Below are positions 22,027 through 31,248 of a stretch of 49,860 nt of DNA, one piece after another (position 1 is the first letter of the stretch; every line of letters begins with the position of its first letter). This DNA is from Fimenecus sp045613585. GTDB taxonomy: Bacteria; Bacillota; Clostridia; Oscillospirales; Acutalibacteraceae. Location of the stretch: positions 1 to 49,860 of the forward strand of contig JAZLBG010000048.1 in the NCBI GenBank assembly GCA_045613585.1. Reading direction: 5' to 3'. The notes beneath the pieces are model-generated. The model did no database searches. It was not told where the DNA came from and saw only the letters and a program-made list of their open reading frames with translations. The position numbers and the translations under genes were made by a program.

Positions 22027-22038
22027 TATATCTCCTCT

Positions 22039-22665
22039 CTATACACTTTGACCAACATATCGTATGTAGGCATATCCAACCTGACCGGCGTTTGCATAGC
22101 TCAAATATTTGGCTGCACCACCACCACCATACGAACCATATCTACTTGTTGTGCTTCCTGCCGTTCCACTTGAACCCGTTAACCCAGAAGATTTGACGGT
22201 TGTTCCACCCCCAGTACCATTTGCACCAGGATAAGAAGCGTTTGCACCACCACCACCTTTTGCAACGTTTGAAGCAAAAGAAGTGTTTCCTCCATCGGTA
22301 CCGTAGTGGGCACCTGCACCACCTGAACCAGCACCACCACCACCAATAACGACAGTATATGTTCCTGCGGTTATTCTTGTTGTACCATAAATATAACCAG
22401 CAGAACCACCATTATGTGCTGAACCAACAGATTGTGCAACACCATAGGCACCACCACCACCGCCGCCGACAAGCCTTATATAATAATAACCAGTAATTGG
22501 TATTCTTACTGTATATGTTCCTTTTGTGTGTTTTTCAAAGACAATGCCATTATTATTAAGAACTAACTTGTTTCCATAATATATTTGTGGTATAAGCTCT
22601 CCGTTGCCCTTTACGGCAAATTTGGCACTTTTCCACACACCATTCTTAATAATATTTATTGACAT
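22039..22665 (-). CDS. Glycine-rich tail fibre tip protein, 208 aa
   Basis: The N-terminal 70 residues form a beta domain (SINIIKNGVWKSAKFAVKGN), then a long glycine-rich part (VGGGGGGAYGVAQS, GGGGAGSGGAGAHYGTDGGN) ends in YLSYANAGQVGYAYIRYVG. Such polyglycine sandwiches are used as receptor-binding tips in T-even-like fibres. It lies just after the baseplate-proximal fibre gene. Confidence 0.7.
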   Translation of the reverse strand: MSINIIKNGVWKSAKFAVKGNGELIPQIYYGNKLVLNNNGIVFEKHTKGTYTVRIPITGYYYIRLVGGGGGGAYGVAQSVGSAHNGGSAGYIYGTTRITAGTYTVVIGGGGAGSGGAGAHYGTDGGNTSFASNVAKGGGGANASYPGANGTGGGTTVKSSGLTGSSGTAGSTTSRYGSYGGGGAAKYLSYANAGQVGYAYIRYVGQSV

Positions 22666-22666
22666 A

Positions 22667-23761
22667 TTACTCCTCTATCAAATAAATCACGTTTGCAATT
22701 GGAGAAGCTGGCAATGCTTGCACAAATTGTATTCTATCAGAATCTAACTTTTTATTCAAATCTTCAGCTATTTGACCAACATCAACGGATGTTTCGTTTT
22801 CAATAACGTTTCCAACAAAGAAATAAAGATAGTTCCGACCAACATTCTGTGTTTCAATGGTTTGGTTCTCTCTAGGAAGTTTAAATTGTTTGTTGGTTGT
22901 ATCCAATATATAATACCAGGATTTACCCGTTGCGTTATAAATGTTTAAAGCGGTTGCTTCTTGATTTGGCAAAACAATTTTATGACCATCTGTTGCCGGA
23001 TAATATGTAATTGTGTATCCACTTACTGTTTCCGTTGTTGGTGTAACACCATCAATATCATCAACCAAGTGATTATAAGCACTAGTATAAACATCTCCAT
23101 CTTGCCAGTTAAATGTATCAGCACGCAACCAACTTGTATCACCGATTAAATAATCAGACCAAGTGTTGCAGAACAAATATGGGGCACTAAATGATTTCAT
23201 ACTCCAATATGCACCTTCTGAAACAGCGTTATTTAAGTTGTTATCAGATTGAGATTCATAAATTACATAATCAGAGCCAGATTGAGATTTCACCCAATCA
23301 CCTTTTGAATAAATAACATCTGCTCTCCAGTTCGGAATGCCCTGATGGAAGTTTGTTGAAGTATTTGTAATAACCCATTTCGTGGTATCTGTTACCAAAT
23401 TACCTTGGTTGTTATCTATTAACGAAGCATACAAAATAAAGCTACCGTCACTTTGGATTGCTTTCACCAACGCACCTTTGTAATAAGTGGTGTTTGTATC
23501 CCACTCAGGAATACCATCTTGCATTAAATACGCAATTTGTCTTGAGAACAAATATTGAAGAGCCTGAAATTCTTCAAGAGGAGGTAACTTTTCAGCCGAA
23601 TATGTTGCGTCATTCCAACCATTTGAATAGGCTGTTCTACTCTGAATAATATCTGGGTCTTGTGAATGCACAGGGTCGTTGGCTTGTAATGACCCAAATA
23701 CACCATTGTTTGTAGCATCAACTGCAAACACTTTTTGTTGTTTTCTTGTAATTCTAGGCAT
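22667..23761 (-). CDS. Tail fibre / baseplate-proximal fibre protein, 364 aa
   Basis: Begins MPRITRKQQKVFAVDATNNG, typical of fibre proteins that attach to the baseplate. The centre has two carbohydrate-binding-like repeats (EWDTNTTYYKGALVKAIQSD and NWRADVIYSKGDWVKSQSGS). The C-terminal module AYNHLVDDIDGVTPTTETV, then YYILDTTNKQFKLPRENQ, is shared with the fibre at 16073. Confidence 0.75.
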   Translation of the reverse strand: MPRITRKQQKVFAVDATNNGVFGSLQANDPVHSQDPDIIQSRTAYSNGWNDATYSAEKLPPLEEFQALQYLFSRQIAYLMQDGIPEWDTNTTYYKGALVKAIQSDGSFILYASLIDNNQGNLVTDTTKWVITNTSTNFHQGIPNWRADVIYSKGDWVKSQSGSDYVIYESQSDNNLNNAVSEGAYWSMKSFSAPYLFCNTWSDYLIGDTSWLRADTFNWQDGDVYTSAYNHLVDDIDGVTPTTETVSGYTITYYPATDGHKIVLPNQEATALNIYNATGKSWYYILDTTNKQFKLPRENQTIETQNVGRNYLYFFVGNVIENETSVDVGQIAEDLNKKLDSDRIQFVQALPASPIANVIYLIEE

Positions 23762-23771
23762 ATTTTATCTC

Positions 23772-24395
23772 CTATTCTCTTTCAACTTCTTCTACTTTAT
23801 CATAGTTCAATGTTTCACCATCTTTTGTTGGATTATCATAATCTCTAAACCCTGTCTTATATACAGCGTATTGATTTTTGTAATCAACAAAACCAAAAAA
23901 CCGAGCATTTTGAACAACAATTTTGTTGGCTTCCACACCAAGGGGTGTAGGCAAAGCCTTTTGTTGTATGGCAGCGGTAATAACGTTTTCAGAATCTGCA
24001 GGAACAAAAATGGTCATTTGCATATTTCCATCAGATGTTGCACGAACCTTTGTCCCAAAAAAGTTATATAAAGCGGTGTCAATATCATAGTGAGAAGACG
24101 TGCTTGTATTTGAAATTGCTTTAAATTTAATCAAAACACGAAACTCCGAATCCGTTAGAGAAACAATTTCGCCATTTTGATTATTATAAAACCTATTAAC
24201 TCCAACATACTTTGCAAGTGTATCCAACGCTTTTCCCGTTGCAGTATCTATATCATAAGCATCTCTTACAGCAAACATCAAATCAATTGGGAACATCTTA
24301 GCCAACGCTTCAATTGTTGCTTTGGCTTTTGGTTTTCCCCAATATTGAATTATTAACAAGGAAGATAAGTATTTGCCATAATCAAATGTTGTCAT
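23772..24395 (-). CDS. Baseplate/tail protein, DUF2612-like, 207 aa
   Basis: Contains YLSSLLIIQYWGKPKAKATI, LDTLAKYVGVNRFYNNQNGE and FRVLIKFKAISNTSTSSHYD, the pattern of DUF2612 baseplate proteins that occupy the place of P2 gpI. It follows the baseplate J gene with a 4-bp overlap. Likely links the wedge to the fibres. Confidence 0.75.
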   Translation of the reverse strand: MTTFDYGKYLSSLLIIQYWGKPKAKATIEALAKMFPIDLMFAVRDAYDIDTATGKALDTLAKYVGVNRFYNNQNGEIVSLTDSEFRVLIKFKAISNTSTSSHYDIDTALYNFFGTKVRATSDGNMQMTIFVPADSENVITAAIQQKALPTPLGVEANKIVVQNARFFGFVDYKNQYAVYKTGFRDYDNPTKDGETLNYDKVEEVERE

Positions 24396-25591
24396 GACGA
24401 TTCTTCTCCATTTACTGTTATAGAAATGCCTGCTATGGCTAGTTTTGTTGCAACAATGGGAGCTACATACTCAACCCAGTTTGTTTCATCTGTCGAAATT
24501 AAAACCTCTGTAGCATAACCGTTTCCGCCATTTGCATCAATTGCTTCTTGAGCCAAAGTGGTTAAAGAGGACGTTTCTGCACCTTGACCAATTTTGAAAG
24601 ATTCATTTGACAAAATATAGCTCTTTATTGCATTTTTATCAAAAACAGTACCGGAAACAGACGGAATAATGTTAAACTTAATATAAAGTTCTTGTTCTGT
24701 CGGTTCGTCCCATTTGGCTATAAACTGTTGCCCAGACACCGTAATAATCGTATATGTCTTTGAACCACGCATATTACAACCATATGACTTTTTACGATAA
24801 ATAGCATCTGCAATATCACTATCCGAGCCACCCTCTACAACCAACCACATACAATGTGCCGGTGTACCATTTTCGTCTTCTTCTCCAGTAAAATTTTCAT
24901 AAAGGGCTGCGTCAGTTACACCATCTAATTGTAAAACAGTAGCCAACAAACCATTTAAGTAACCACTAGAACCAATAGCAACAGACTGCCTACGTCTTAT
25001 TTTCAAAGCATAGTCGCTTTCTTCGTTTTCTCCTTCGGTTGCGTCCACAGGGTTATTAACACTAACAACGCCCAAAACAATTGTTACGGGAATTGTAATT
25101 GTGTTTAAAGTTGTTTGAACGGCACCAATTTCTTTTGAACGGAACAAAACACGAGTAGTGCCAGCCTGCAAAGTCTGTGTTGAAATCAAAATAAACTGAT
25201 TACCAGCACTATCTTGAATTGTATAACCAGTTGCATTAATATCGTTATAGTTTTCATCTAGACCCTGTAAAGTAACAGTTCTATCTGTTGTAATATCAAT
25301 TGCTACGGTTGTAAATGTACCACCCTTTCGAAAAATATTATTAATCGCACAACGAGAATCCAAAATCTTCCCAGAACAATTGTCTGGGTCAAAAGAATTA
25401 TAAATCTGCATCAAAAGCTCACGAACATCTGTCCCACCCTGTGCAAATATATTTAACAATTGACCATCTGGGCTTGATTGGTCAAGATTAGAATCAGAAC
25501 CATAAATATATTTAAACGCCAAAACAAGCAACTCAAGAAGCTCTGTTGTTGTGGAAATTTGTAATCCGCTATCATTAAATGTATCACTCAT
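24392..25591 (-). CDS. Baseplate J-like wedge protein, 399 aa
   Basis: Family pattern: an N-terminal helix pair (LLVLAFKYIYGSDSNLDQSS), the phrase SSPDGQLLNIFAQGGTDVRE, a beta-rich centre with VNNPVDATEGENEESDYALK, then ATVLQLDGVTDAALYENFTG. It forms the baseplate wedge ring that triggers sheath contraction. Gene order W, J, I-like is conserved. Confidence 0.85.
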   Translation of the reverse strand: MSDTFNDSGLQISTTTELLELLVLAFKYIYGSDSNLDQSSPDGQLLNIFAQGGTDVRELLMQIYNSFDPDNCSGKILDSRCAINNIFRKGGTFTTVAIDITTDRTVTLQGLDENYNDINATGYTIQDSAGNQFILISTQTLQAGTTRVLFRSKEIGAVQTTLNTITIPVTIVLGVVSVNNPVDATEGENEESDYALKIRRRQSVAIGSSGYLNGLLATVLQLDGVTDAALYENFTGEEDENGTPAHCMWLVVEGGSDSDIADAIYRKKSYGCNMRGSKTYTIITVSGQQFIAKWDEPTEQELYIKFNIIPSVSGTVFDKNAIKSYILSNESFKIGQGAETSSLTTLAQEAIDANGGNGYATEVLISTDETNWVEYVAPIVATKLAIAGISITVNGEESS

Positions 25592-25929
25592 ATCTTTACC
25601 TCTATTGTTTCGCCATAAATGGTTTTAAATCTAATTGTACAGGTGTATTTTCTGTCTTCTATCTGGCTATCAAAATAAACAAGTTCTGTTATTTCTGGTT
25701 CGGCACGAATTATATCCCTTATTGATTCGTCAGCCATTTCTTTTGTTGACTTTGAACCAAGAACGTTTTTCCAGTCAACGCCATCTTCCATGGCAAAAAA
25801 GCAATCCTTATACCAAGAAAGCACCTTCATTTTAACAGTATAGGCTACACCAAGGGCATTATCAGCATAATCATTGATTCCCTTTCCAAATCTCCAATCC
25901 CAGTTGTTATCTACCGTTCTTGTCTTCAT
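25588..25929 (-). CDS. Baseplate wedge protein, gp25/W-like, 113 aa
   Basis: Size and position match gp25-like wedge proteins: before gene J and after the spike gene. It contains NDYADNALGVAYTVKMKVLS and IIRAEPEITELVYFDSQIED, where the ...I..EPRI.-like motif of this family is recognisable as RAEPEITEL. Ends with a beta hairpin (YTCTIRFKTIYGETIEVKI). Confidence 0.75.
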   Translation of the reverse strand: MKTRTVDNNWDWRFGKGINDYADNALGVAYTVKMKVLSWYKDCFFAMEDGVDWKNVLGSKSTKEMADESIRDIIRAEPEITELVYFDSQIEDRKYTCTIRFKTIYGETIEVKI

Positions 25930-26651
25930 TGTATGCTCACCACTATACCATTTACCACAGTTACAGTTTTGTTGTCAACACTTCTAAAAGAACCAGTTGC
26001 AGCGGTTGTGGCTTCTAACGTTGGTGCACTTACCTTTATACCAGCTGTGATGTTCTCGGTTACATCCACGTTTGCCTTTGCCGTAACGTCCTTCTCAACC
26101 TCTAAAGTCTTTGATACCTTTGTGGCACCATTCAGGTTGATATTCTCGTTGTTGACATCAATCTGCTCTCCTATAACTATATCAGATTTTTCATTATATT
26201 TCAAATGAAGGTAGTCAGAATAATTCTGAATTGCGTTTGGTACAGCACTTAAACCAACCAAAGCTATTGGGTCTGATATATCGTGTTTTCTTGGAACTAT
26301 TGATGCCTTAGCCTCTCCTGTTATCCACCAAGCATCTATCATATAATCACAAAACAGCAATAAACATTGGTCTCCAGCTTTAATTGGAAAGGTAATTTGA
26401 GAACCGCCACCATTTAAAACAACGACAGGAACTTTTGATAATAATGGATACTCAACTTCTTTTTTTAAATATAAGTTATAATTCTCATCCATTTTATGTA
26501 AAACCTTAACGGAAGCTGTTTGGTTTGTTTTGTCAAAAGATACAATTTCTCCAATTTTAATACAATGAATTGATGTCTTAATTGAGTTTGTAAGACGTTC
26601 CAATACCTGTGTTAATGATTTATCCTTGTTTATATCTCTCAAATATGTCAT
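25926..26651 (-). CDS. Tail spike (central puncturing) protein, gp138-like, 241 aa
   Basis: The N-terminal OB-like domain (IHCIKIGEIVSFDKTNQTAS, then FPIKAGDQCLLLFCDYMIDA) fits gp138/gpV membrane-piercing spikes. The C-terminal part (INLNGATKVSKTLEVEKDVT) is a triple-stranded beta helix with short repeats, ending SFRSVDNKTVTVVNGIVVSI. It would pierce the outer membrane when the tail contracts. Confidence 0.8.
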   Translation of the reverse strand: MTYLRDINKDKSLTQVLERLTNSIKTSIHCIKIGEIVSFDKTNQTASVKVLHKMDENYNLYLKKEVEYPLLSKVPVVVLNGGGSQITFPIKAGDQCLLLFCDYMIDAWWITGEAKASIVPRKHDISDPIALVGLSAVPNAIQNYSDYLHLKYNEKSDIVIGEQIDVNNENINLNGATKVSKTLEVEKDVTAKANVDVTENITAGIKVSAPTLEATTAATGSFRSVDNKTVTVVNGIVVSIQ

Positions 26652-27571
26652 GTTGGAATCCCCTTAACAAAACTCGGAAATGCTTCTACGGCTTCTTGAT
26701 ATTTAGTTTTAAATCTTCCATAAATGTTCAAGCCAGTATATAGCTGTATTGTTGTTATACATTGACCAGAAGCAGCCAAACCCATTGCCCCACTATGAGA
26801 AACACCCCAAACTTTATATTGCCCGTCAAACTCCGGTGCTATTTTAGACGCTATTTCAAGTCCCTGACCAACCTTAATACGTGGTTCAAACATACATCTG
26901 ACCTTTAATGTAACCTGTTCACGTTCTGGGACACCAATAAGTCCTGTCTCGTCATCTATAACCCTCACATCACCATCTATGCAAGTGTTTTCATCTATTG
27001 AGATAACCTTTTCATTATCAATAAATGCTTTTCCCTTCGTGTATGTTTGTAAAACGGACATTTCATTACCAATAAGTGCAACGGGTCTTGGTATCTGAAT
27101 GGCTTCTGGCTGTATAAAAGACTTTTCGAGTTCAGTAACCTTTGAGAGAGCTTCTTTGGCTATTTCAGATGTATATTCTCCTTCTTTAACAGAAGAACTA
27201 ATATATGAATCCAAAACATACATACCAGACTGTGCTTCAATTGTTGTTATTGTTTCTGTGTGCTCTTGTCTTGTTCGACACGTAACAATACGACCCTTAT
27301 AAATTAAATCAAATTTACCATCCTGATATCCAGCTTCAAGGGTTACTTTTTGTATATTGTTAAAGTCAAAATAATCCAAAAATATATTTGCCCTTGTTTT
27401 TGGCTGAAGATTATAAATTTCAATGGTAGCACAACAGTCACCCATCATCGGCATACGTTGAACATTAAAACGTATTGTTATGGGGTCTTTTATTACAATA
27501 GACTTTCCCCTTGCTTCTCCGTTTTCTTTAATTGGAGTAATTGTTAAAATATATCTCCTGTTATATGCCAT
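26648..27571 (-). CDS. Baseplate hub protein, 307 aa
   Basis: Beta-rich start (YILTITPIKENGEARGKSIV), then the hub phrases RFNVQRMPMMGDCCATIEIY, IQKVTLEAGYQDGKFDLIYK and TETITTIEAQSGMYVLDSYI, as in gpD/gp27-type hub proteins of contractile phages. It seats the spike (next gene, 4-bp overlap) on the tail tube. Confidence 0.75.
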   Translation of the reverse strand: MAYNRRYILTITPIKENGEARGKSIVIKDPITIRFNVQRMPMMGDCCATIEIYNLQPKTRANIFLDYFDFNNIQKVTLEAGYQDGKFDLIYKGRIVTCRTRQEHTETITTIEAQSGMYVLDSYISSSVKEGEYTSEIAKEALSKVTELEKSFIQPEAIQIPRPVALIGNEMSVLQTYTKGKAFIDNEKVISIDENTCIDGDVRVIDDETGLIGVPEREQVTLKVRCMFEPRIKVGQGLEIASKIAPEFDGQYKVWGVSHSGAMGLAASGQCITTIQLYTGLNIYGRFKTKYQEAVEAFPSFVKGIPT

Positions 27572-27905
27572 TTAAATACTCCGTCATTGCCATCTTTTCG
27601 TTACTGTTTAAAAACGTAAAAGAAGCATAGCCGCTTTCAAAGTCTTCCTGTCTATATGGGTCAACACCATCATCTGTGTTAATTTCAATCCCATAATCTA
27701 TAATGTTGTGCCATTTATCTAACAAATTTGGATGGCAACAAACAAACATTCCATTAACAGAAAAACCATTATCATCCGAAATGTCCATTAGCCAACGTCT
27801 TTGTGTTGGCAAAAATCTTAACGTTACAGTTGTCTTTACACCAGAATCCAAGATGTAAGAGAACTCTTGATATGCATCACCATCTATAATAGTAACCTCT
27901 TGCAT
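27561..27905 (-). CDS. Baseplate plug-like protein, 114 aa
   Basis: Pattern YQEFSYILDSGVKTTVTLRF, RRWLMDISDDNGFSVNGMFV and a loop with DDGVDPYRQEDFESGYASFT, which matches the small DUF6983-like baseplate proteins of similar phages. Overlaps the hub gene by 11 bp. All-beta, no membrane segment. Confidence 0.65.
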   Translation of the reverse strand: MQEVTIIDGDAYQEFSYILDSGVKTTVTLRFLPTQRRWLMDISDDNGFSVNGMFVCCHPNLLDKWHNIIDYGIEINTDDGVDPYRQEDFESGYASFTFLNSNEKMAMTEYLNGI

Positions 27906-28759
27906 TATTTACCTCCAACACCACCAACAACCACAACCCTTTTTGTTTCATCATCAACAAAAATACTGCCAGGCTTACATTCGGTGTAATTTAATTTAAC
28001 TCCTGTTGTAGTACCCTTGTTTTGTTTCGAAGCCTGTTGAGCAGATTTTCTTCCTTGAAATTTTTTCATATCAACACGAGACCTTTTTTCAATAACCGTT
28101 TTGAACTCTTTGAAAGAAATCTTTACTAAAGATTTATCAACTGTTCTGTCTGGTTGTGTAAATTCAATGCTTTGTATTACATAATTGCTCAATTTACCAT
28201 ATGGTGTTTTTATATCAATTGGAACTCTTCGTTGCCATAAAGCCATTAAATATTGGTAGCCTTTTTTTTGTTCGGTGCTCACATCATCTGCACTTAACAA
28301 GCTCCAAAACCTATTTGCAAAATTATCAAGGCTATCAACAACACCCATTATTTTAAGAGCCTTTGACTGTATTAAAGAAGCCGACTTTGAAACAGGTGGC
28401 AAAAAAGATACAACAGGATATAATTTTTGTTCAACTGCATCAATTATGCTGTTTTTTTCATCCTTTTTAAACCAAGTAAGCTCACCTATTTCACCAGATA
28501 CAGTAAAAACTTTTGGCTTTAAAGCAATGTGCTCTTGATAAGCTATATTGTTTTCAACATAATTATCGGTAATGTCTGCAGTTAATGTCATTGTTTCATT
28601 ACCATAAATATGAAGATGAAGGTCTTTAATTTCTTCATCTCTTGGTTCTATAAGCCAATCTTTTGCCCTATCAAATATATTATCTAAAGATGTTTGAGCC
28701 TTATCTGCCCAAGTTGTACCATAATCTTGTAATGATTTTAACCAAGATAAATCAGCCAT
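27905..28759 (-). CDS. Distal tail / baseplate protein, Dit-like, 284 aa
   Basis: The N-terminal half (DLHLHIYGNETMTLTADITD, then YQEHIALKPKVFTVSGEIGE) follows the pattern of Dit-like baseplate proteins. A helical middle with LIQSKALKIMGVVDSLDNFA and C-terminal SIEFTQPDRTVDKSLVKISF follow. Located between tape measure and baseplate hub, as expected for the protein joining tube and baseplate. Confidence 0.7.
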   Translation of the reverse strand: MADLSWLKSLQDYGTTWADKAQTSLDNIFDRAKDWLIEPRDEEIKDLHLHIYGNETMTLTADITDNYVENNIAYQEHIALKPKVFTVSGEIGELTWFKKDEKNSIIDAVEQKLYPVVSFLPPVSKSASLIQSKALKIMGVVDSLDNFANRFWSLLSADDVSTEQKKGYQYLMALWQRRVPIDIKTPYGKLSNYVIQSIEFTQPDRTVDKSLVKISFKEFKTVIEKRSRVDMKKFQGRKSAQQASKQNKGTTTGVKLNYTECKPGSIFVDDETKRVVVVGGVGGK

Positions 28760-28763
28760 TTAA

Positions 28764-30212
28764 TTAACCTCCCGTAGCCTCAGCAGTTCTATATGCAGGA
28801 TTTAATCTATGCCACCAAACATCATCAACAGCACGTGCTCCAGCATTGTTAACATATTGTGCTCCTTCTTCTGGTGAAGCCACTGTAACCTGATTATTTA
28901 CTGTCGTATTTATATTGTTTGTGTTTTGAGAGCTTCCACCCATTATTAAATCTTTAGCCCAATCATATGCTTTTATTACATCTCCAAAAACATTCCCCAA
29001 AGGATTAAGAGAATGGCTCAAAGAATCCAAAAACGATGAAGATGTAGCTCTATATACCTTTGCACCAGTTGTATCTCCAGTTTTCCAATTCCAAAAACGC
29101 CTTAAATTTGATACAATTTCTCCAAGCAAATCAACAAGTTTTTTCAAAACCTCATTTAATTTTGAATCTATAAATATCTTTGCAAGTTCAACACGAAGCT
29201 CTTTCCACTCTCTATCCCACTCACGCAAAATCTTGTTTTCTTCTTCAAGTTTTGCTATTTCTTCTTTTGTTCTTGTAAAGAAATCGTTGGGAGACATCAT
29301 TGGGTTGTTTTTAATAATGTCTTCTATAAGAGGTATGTATTCCTCACTTAAACCAGACTGGGATAATAAACTTCTTGCTAATCCTCTGTTCTTAAACCCA
29401 CCAGACAATCCATAAACACTTTCTAATATTGTTTGAAGGTCTGTTTCACCACGACCAGTCGGCAAACGACCAATCATCTGCCAGAAACGTGGATTACCAC
29501 CACCAAACCACATATCCCAATATTGTTTTTCAAGCCCAGCAGCATCCTTCATAATGTCTTCTGGTGTTAAATTTGTTGTATTTAATGAGGCAGCCATCAT
29601 AGCCGAAAGACCTCTTGTATTTCTACCAGTAAATGCCATATAGTCACGATATGACATTGCAGTCTTTACGCCATCTCTTACTGTTTTCATAACAAGTTGA
29701 ATAGCACCAACAATAGCTTTAACACCCAAAGATATAGCCATAACAATTGGATGAGAAATTCCAGCTAAGCTAGCCAAACCACCAGCTATTCCTCCAAAAC
29801 TAAACCCAGCAATTCCCTTTAATATACTTAAAATTCCTCGTATATTATTAGGTTGACCAGATTGTATTCCCTTTTCTTTTAGTGTTAATTGACGTTCCCG
29901 ACTTGTGGCATTCCTATCACGAATATCCATTGCTTTGGGCAAGAAAGCAGCACGAATAGCTTGTGCATAAGATTTAACCCTTATAGATTCCGTAATGGAA
30001 TTATATCGTTCTTTTGCTTCTTTCCTTGTCGGTAAATACGCATTTTGAAATGCCTTGCTTATTTTTTCTGCTTGTTTTGCATATTCCTTCAGGTCTTTTA
30101 TACCATCACGAACCATGCTCTGAAAAGCCTGTAATGACTTCTTAAAGTTATCAAGACCTTTTGTATCTACTTGGAACCCTAATTTAGCTACTAAGTCAGC
30201 GACTGTTGTCAT
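28764..30212 (-). CDS. Tail tape measure protein, 482 aa
   Basis: Starts MTTVADLVAKLGFQVDTKGL, a standard tape-measure opening, and is long and helical with a hydrophobic centre (GIAGFSFGGIAGGLASLAGI, VMAISLGVKAIVGAIQLVM). At about 0.15 nm per residue it predicts a tail near 70 nm, short for a myovirus. Its start overlaps the end of the frameshifted chaperone frame by 17 bp. Confidence 0.85.
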   Translation of the reverse strand: MTTVADLVAKLGFQVDTKGLDNFKKSLQAFQSMVRDGIKDLKEYAKQAEKISKAFQNAYLPTRKEAKERYNSITESIRVKSYAQAIRAAFLPKAMDIRDRNATSRERQLTLKEKGIQSGQPNNIRGILSILKGIAGFSFGGIAGGLASLAGISHPIVMAISLGVKAIVGAIQLVMKTVRDGVKTAMSYRDYMAFTGRNTRGLSAMMAASLNTTNLTPEDIMKDAAGLEKQYWDMWFGGGNPRFWQMIGRLPTGRGETDLQTILESVYGLSGGFKNRGLARSLLSQSGLSEEYIPLIEDIIKNNPMMSPNDFFTRTKEEIAKLEEENKILREWDREWKELRVELAKIFIDSKLNEVLKKLVDLLGEIVSNLRRFWNWKTGDTTGAKVYRATSSSFLDSLSHSLNPLGNVFGDVIKAYDWAKDLIMGGSSQNTNNINTTVNNQVTVASPEEGAQYVNNAGARAVDDVWWHRLNPAYRTAEATGG

Positions 30213-30767
30213 TTAACCCTCTATGCGTTTCCTTATACTCTGCCTCAAACTTAATGTAGTTTAAAACAGATATTACACTCGTTACGGGAGCCTGACCTAC
30301 TCTGTCTGGGTCTCCACCGAAATACCCTTGCTTTGCGACAGAACAGCAGATGAATCCAATTTCGTCCCTAATGTCTGTTTCAGGTTGCCTTTCAAGTTCA
30401 CTGAATCTAACTGGATTCCTAACCTTGAAAGGGTTTTCTTGAAAAAAGGGTAGAGATTAACTTTCAGACAATTAAAGAAAATGTCATATAAGTCTTCTCT
30501 CGCCTTTACGTCATCAAATACCTCTGGCTTTATCGCAACATCATTGTATTGACTTCTTTTTAAACACTCAAACAAGCATTCAAAAACTTCTTCAGAAGAA
30601 TCCAAAGCACAGATAATGGACAATAAATCTTGTTCCATTAGCTTTTCAATGTTCATTCCCTTGTCTAACAAGGCTTTCTGTATCTTTGATTTCAGCTTAA
30701 ATGCTTCAATCAGGGAGCAAGGATTGATAACAATCCTCGCCCCGGTGTTTTCTGATTTATATTCCAT
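30196..30767 (-). CDS. Tail assembly chaperone, -1 frameshift (G-T type) product, 190 aa
   Basis: Ribosomes reading the 30297-30767 frame reach TTTTTTC (30447-30441), which is in X XXY YYZ phase. Slipping back one base adds 81 codons instead of 48, ending at TGA 30198-30196. The extension reads NPFKVRNPVRFSELERQPET, then GFICCSVAKQGYFGGDPDRV and SVISVLNYIKFEAEYKETHR, clearly protein-like and free of stops. This reproduces the lambda gpG/gpGT arrangement directly before the tape measure gene. Confidence 0.75.
30297..30767 (-). CDS. Tail assembly chaperone, unshifted product, 156 aa
   Basis: N-terminal beta unit (ENTGARIVINPCSLIEAFKL), then helices (SIICALDSSEEVFECLFECL), as in phage tail chaperones that coat the tape measure. 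It lies between the tube gene and the tape measure gene, the conserved place. Residues 110-156 are the zero-frame reading past the slippery site and look less protein-like than the -1 frame. Confidence 0.8.
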   Translation of the reverse strand: MEYKSENTGARIVINPCSLIEAFKLKSKIQKALLDKGMNIEKLMEQDLLSIICALDSSEEVFECLFECLKRSQYNDVAIKPEVFDDVKAREDLYDIFFNCLKVNLYPFFKKTLSRLGIQLDSVNLKGNLKQTLGTKLDSSAVLSQSKGISVETQTE

Positions 30768-30786
30768 AGCATACCCCTTTCGTTAA

Positions 30787-31245
30787 TTAACCAAGAGTTC
30801 TATCAACAATGGCTTGCATTTGATAGACAGTTACTGCCTGGTCTGTTTCACCGTTCACGTTTTGTGTTGCATCATAAGGTGCACGGGTAAAGTGAACAGC
30901 ACGCAAATAGCGTGTATCATATACCACGTTTCCTAAACCATCACCCAAACGCTTACTAAATGAGCCGTTACCAACAATAAACAAGGCTGAGTCAATTTCA
31001 TAGGTCTTGTAGTATTGCATAATGAATTGGTCATCTTTTGACCCTTTCAACACACGCAATTCAACAGAACACTTTTTACCTTGTTCATCTTTAGCAATAA
31101 TAATGTTGCCGTTCTTACCCACTACGGAGTTAGCAATGTTATTATCGGCTGTAATTTGGACAACGCTTCCATCTGCGAGGTCACTTAATACACGACCCCA
31201 CAGAACAAAAGTATCATCACCAGTTAATCTGTATGTTTCTGCCAT
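30787..31245 (-). CDS. Tail tube protein, 152 aa
   Basis: Compact beta protein beginning MAETYRLTGDDTFVLWGRVL with ADGSVVQITADNNIANSVVG, next to the sheath gene. Tube proteins of DUF3383-type contractile tails have this size and opening. It polymerises into the inner tube through which DNA passes. Confidence 0.8.
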   Translation of the reverse strand: MAETYRLTGDDTFVLWGRVLSDLADGSVVQITADNNIANSVVGKNGNIIIAKDEQGKKCSVELRVLKGSKDDQFIMQYYKTYEIDSALFIVGNGSFSKRLGDGLGNVVYDTRYLRAVHFTRAPYDATQNVNGETDQAVTVYQMQAIVDRTLG

Positions 31246-31248
31246 CTT

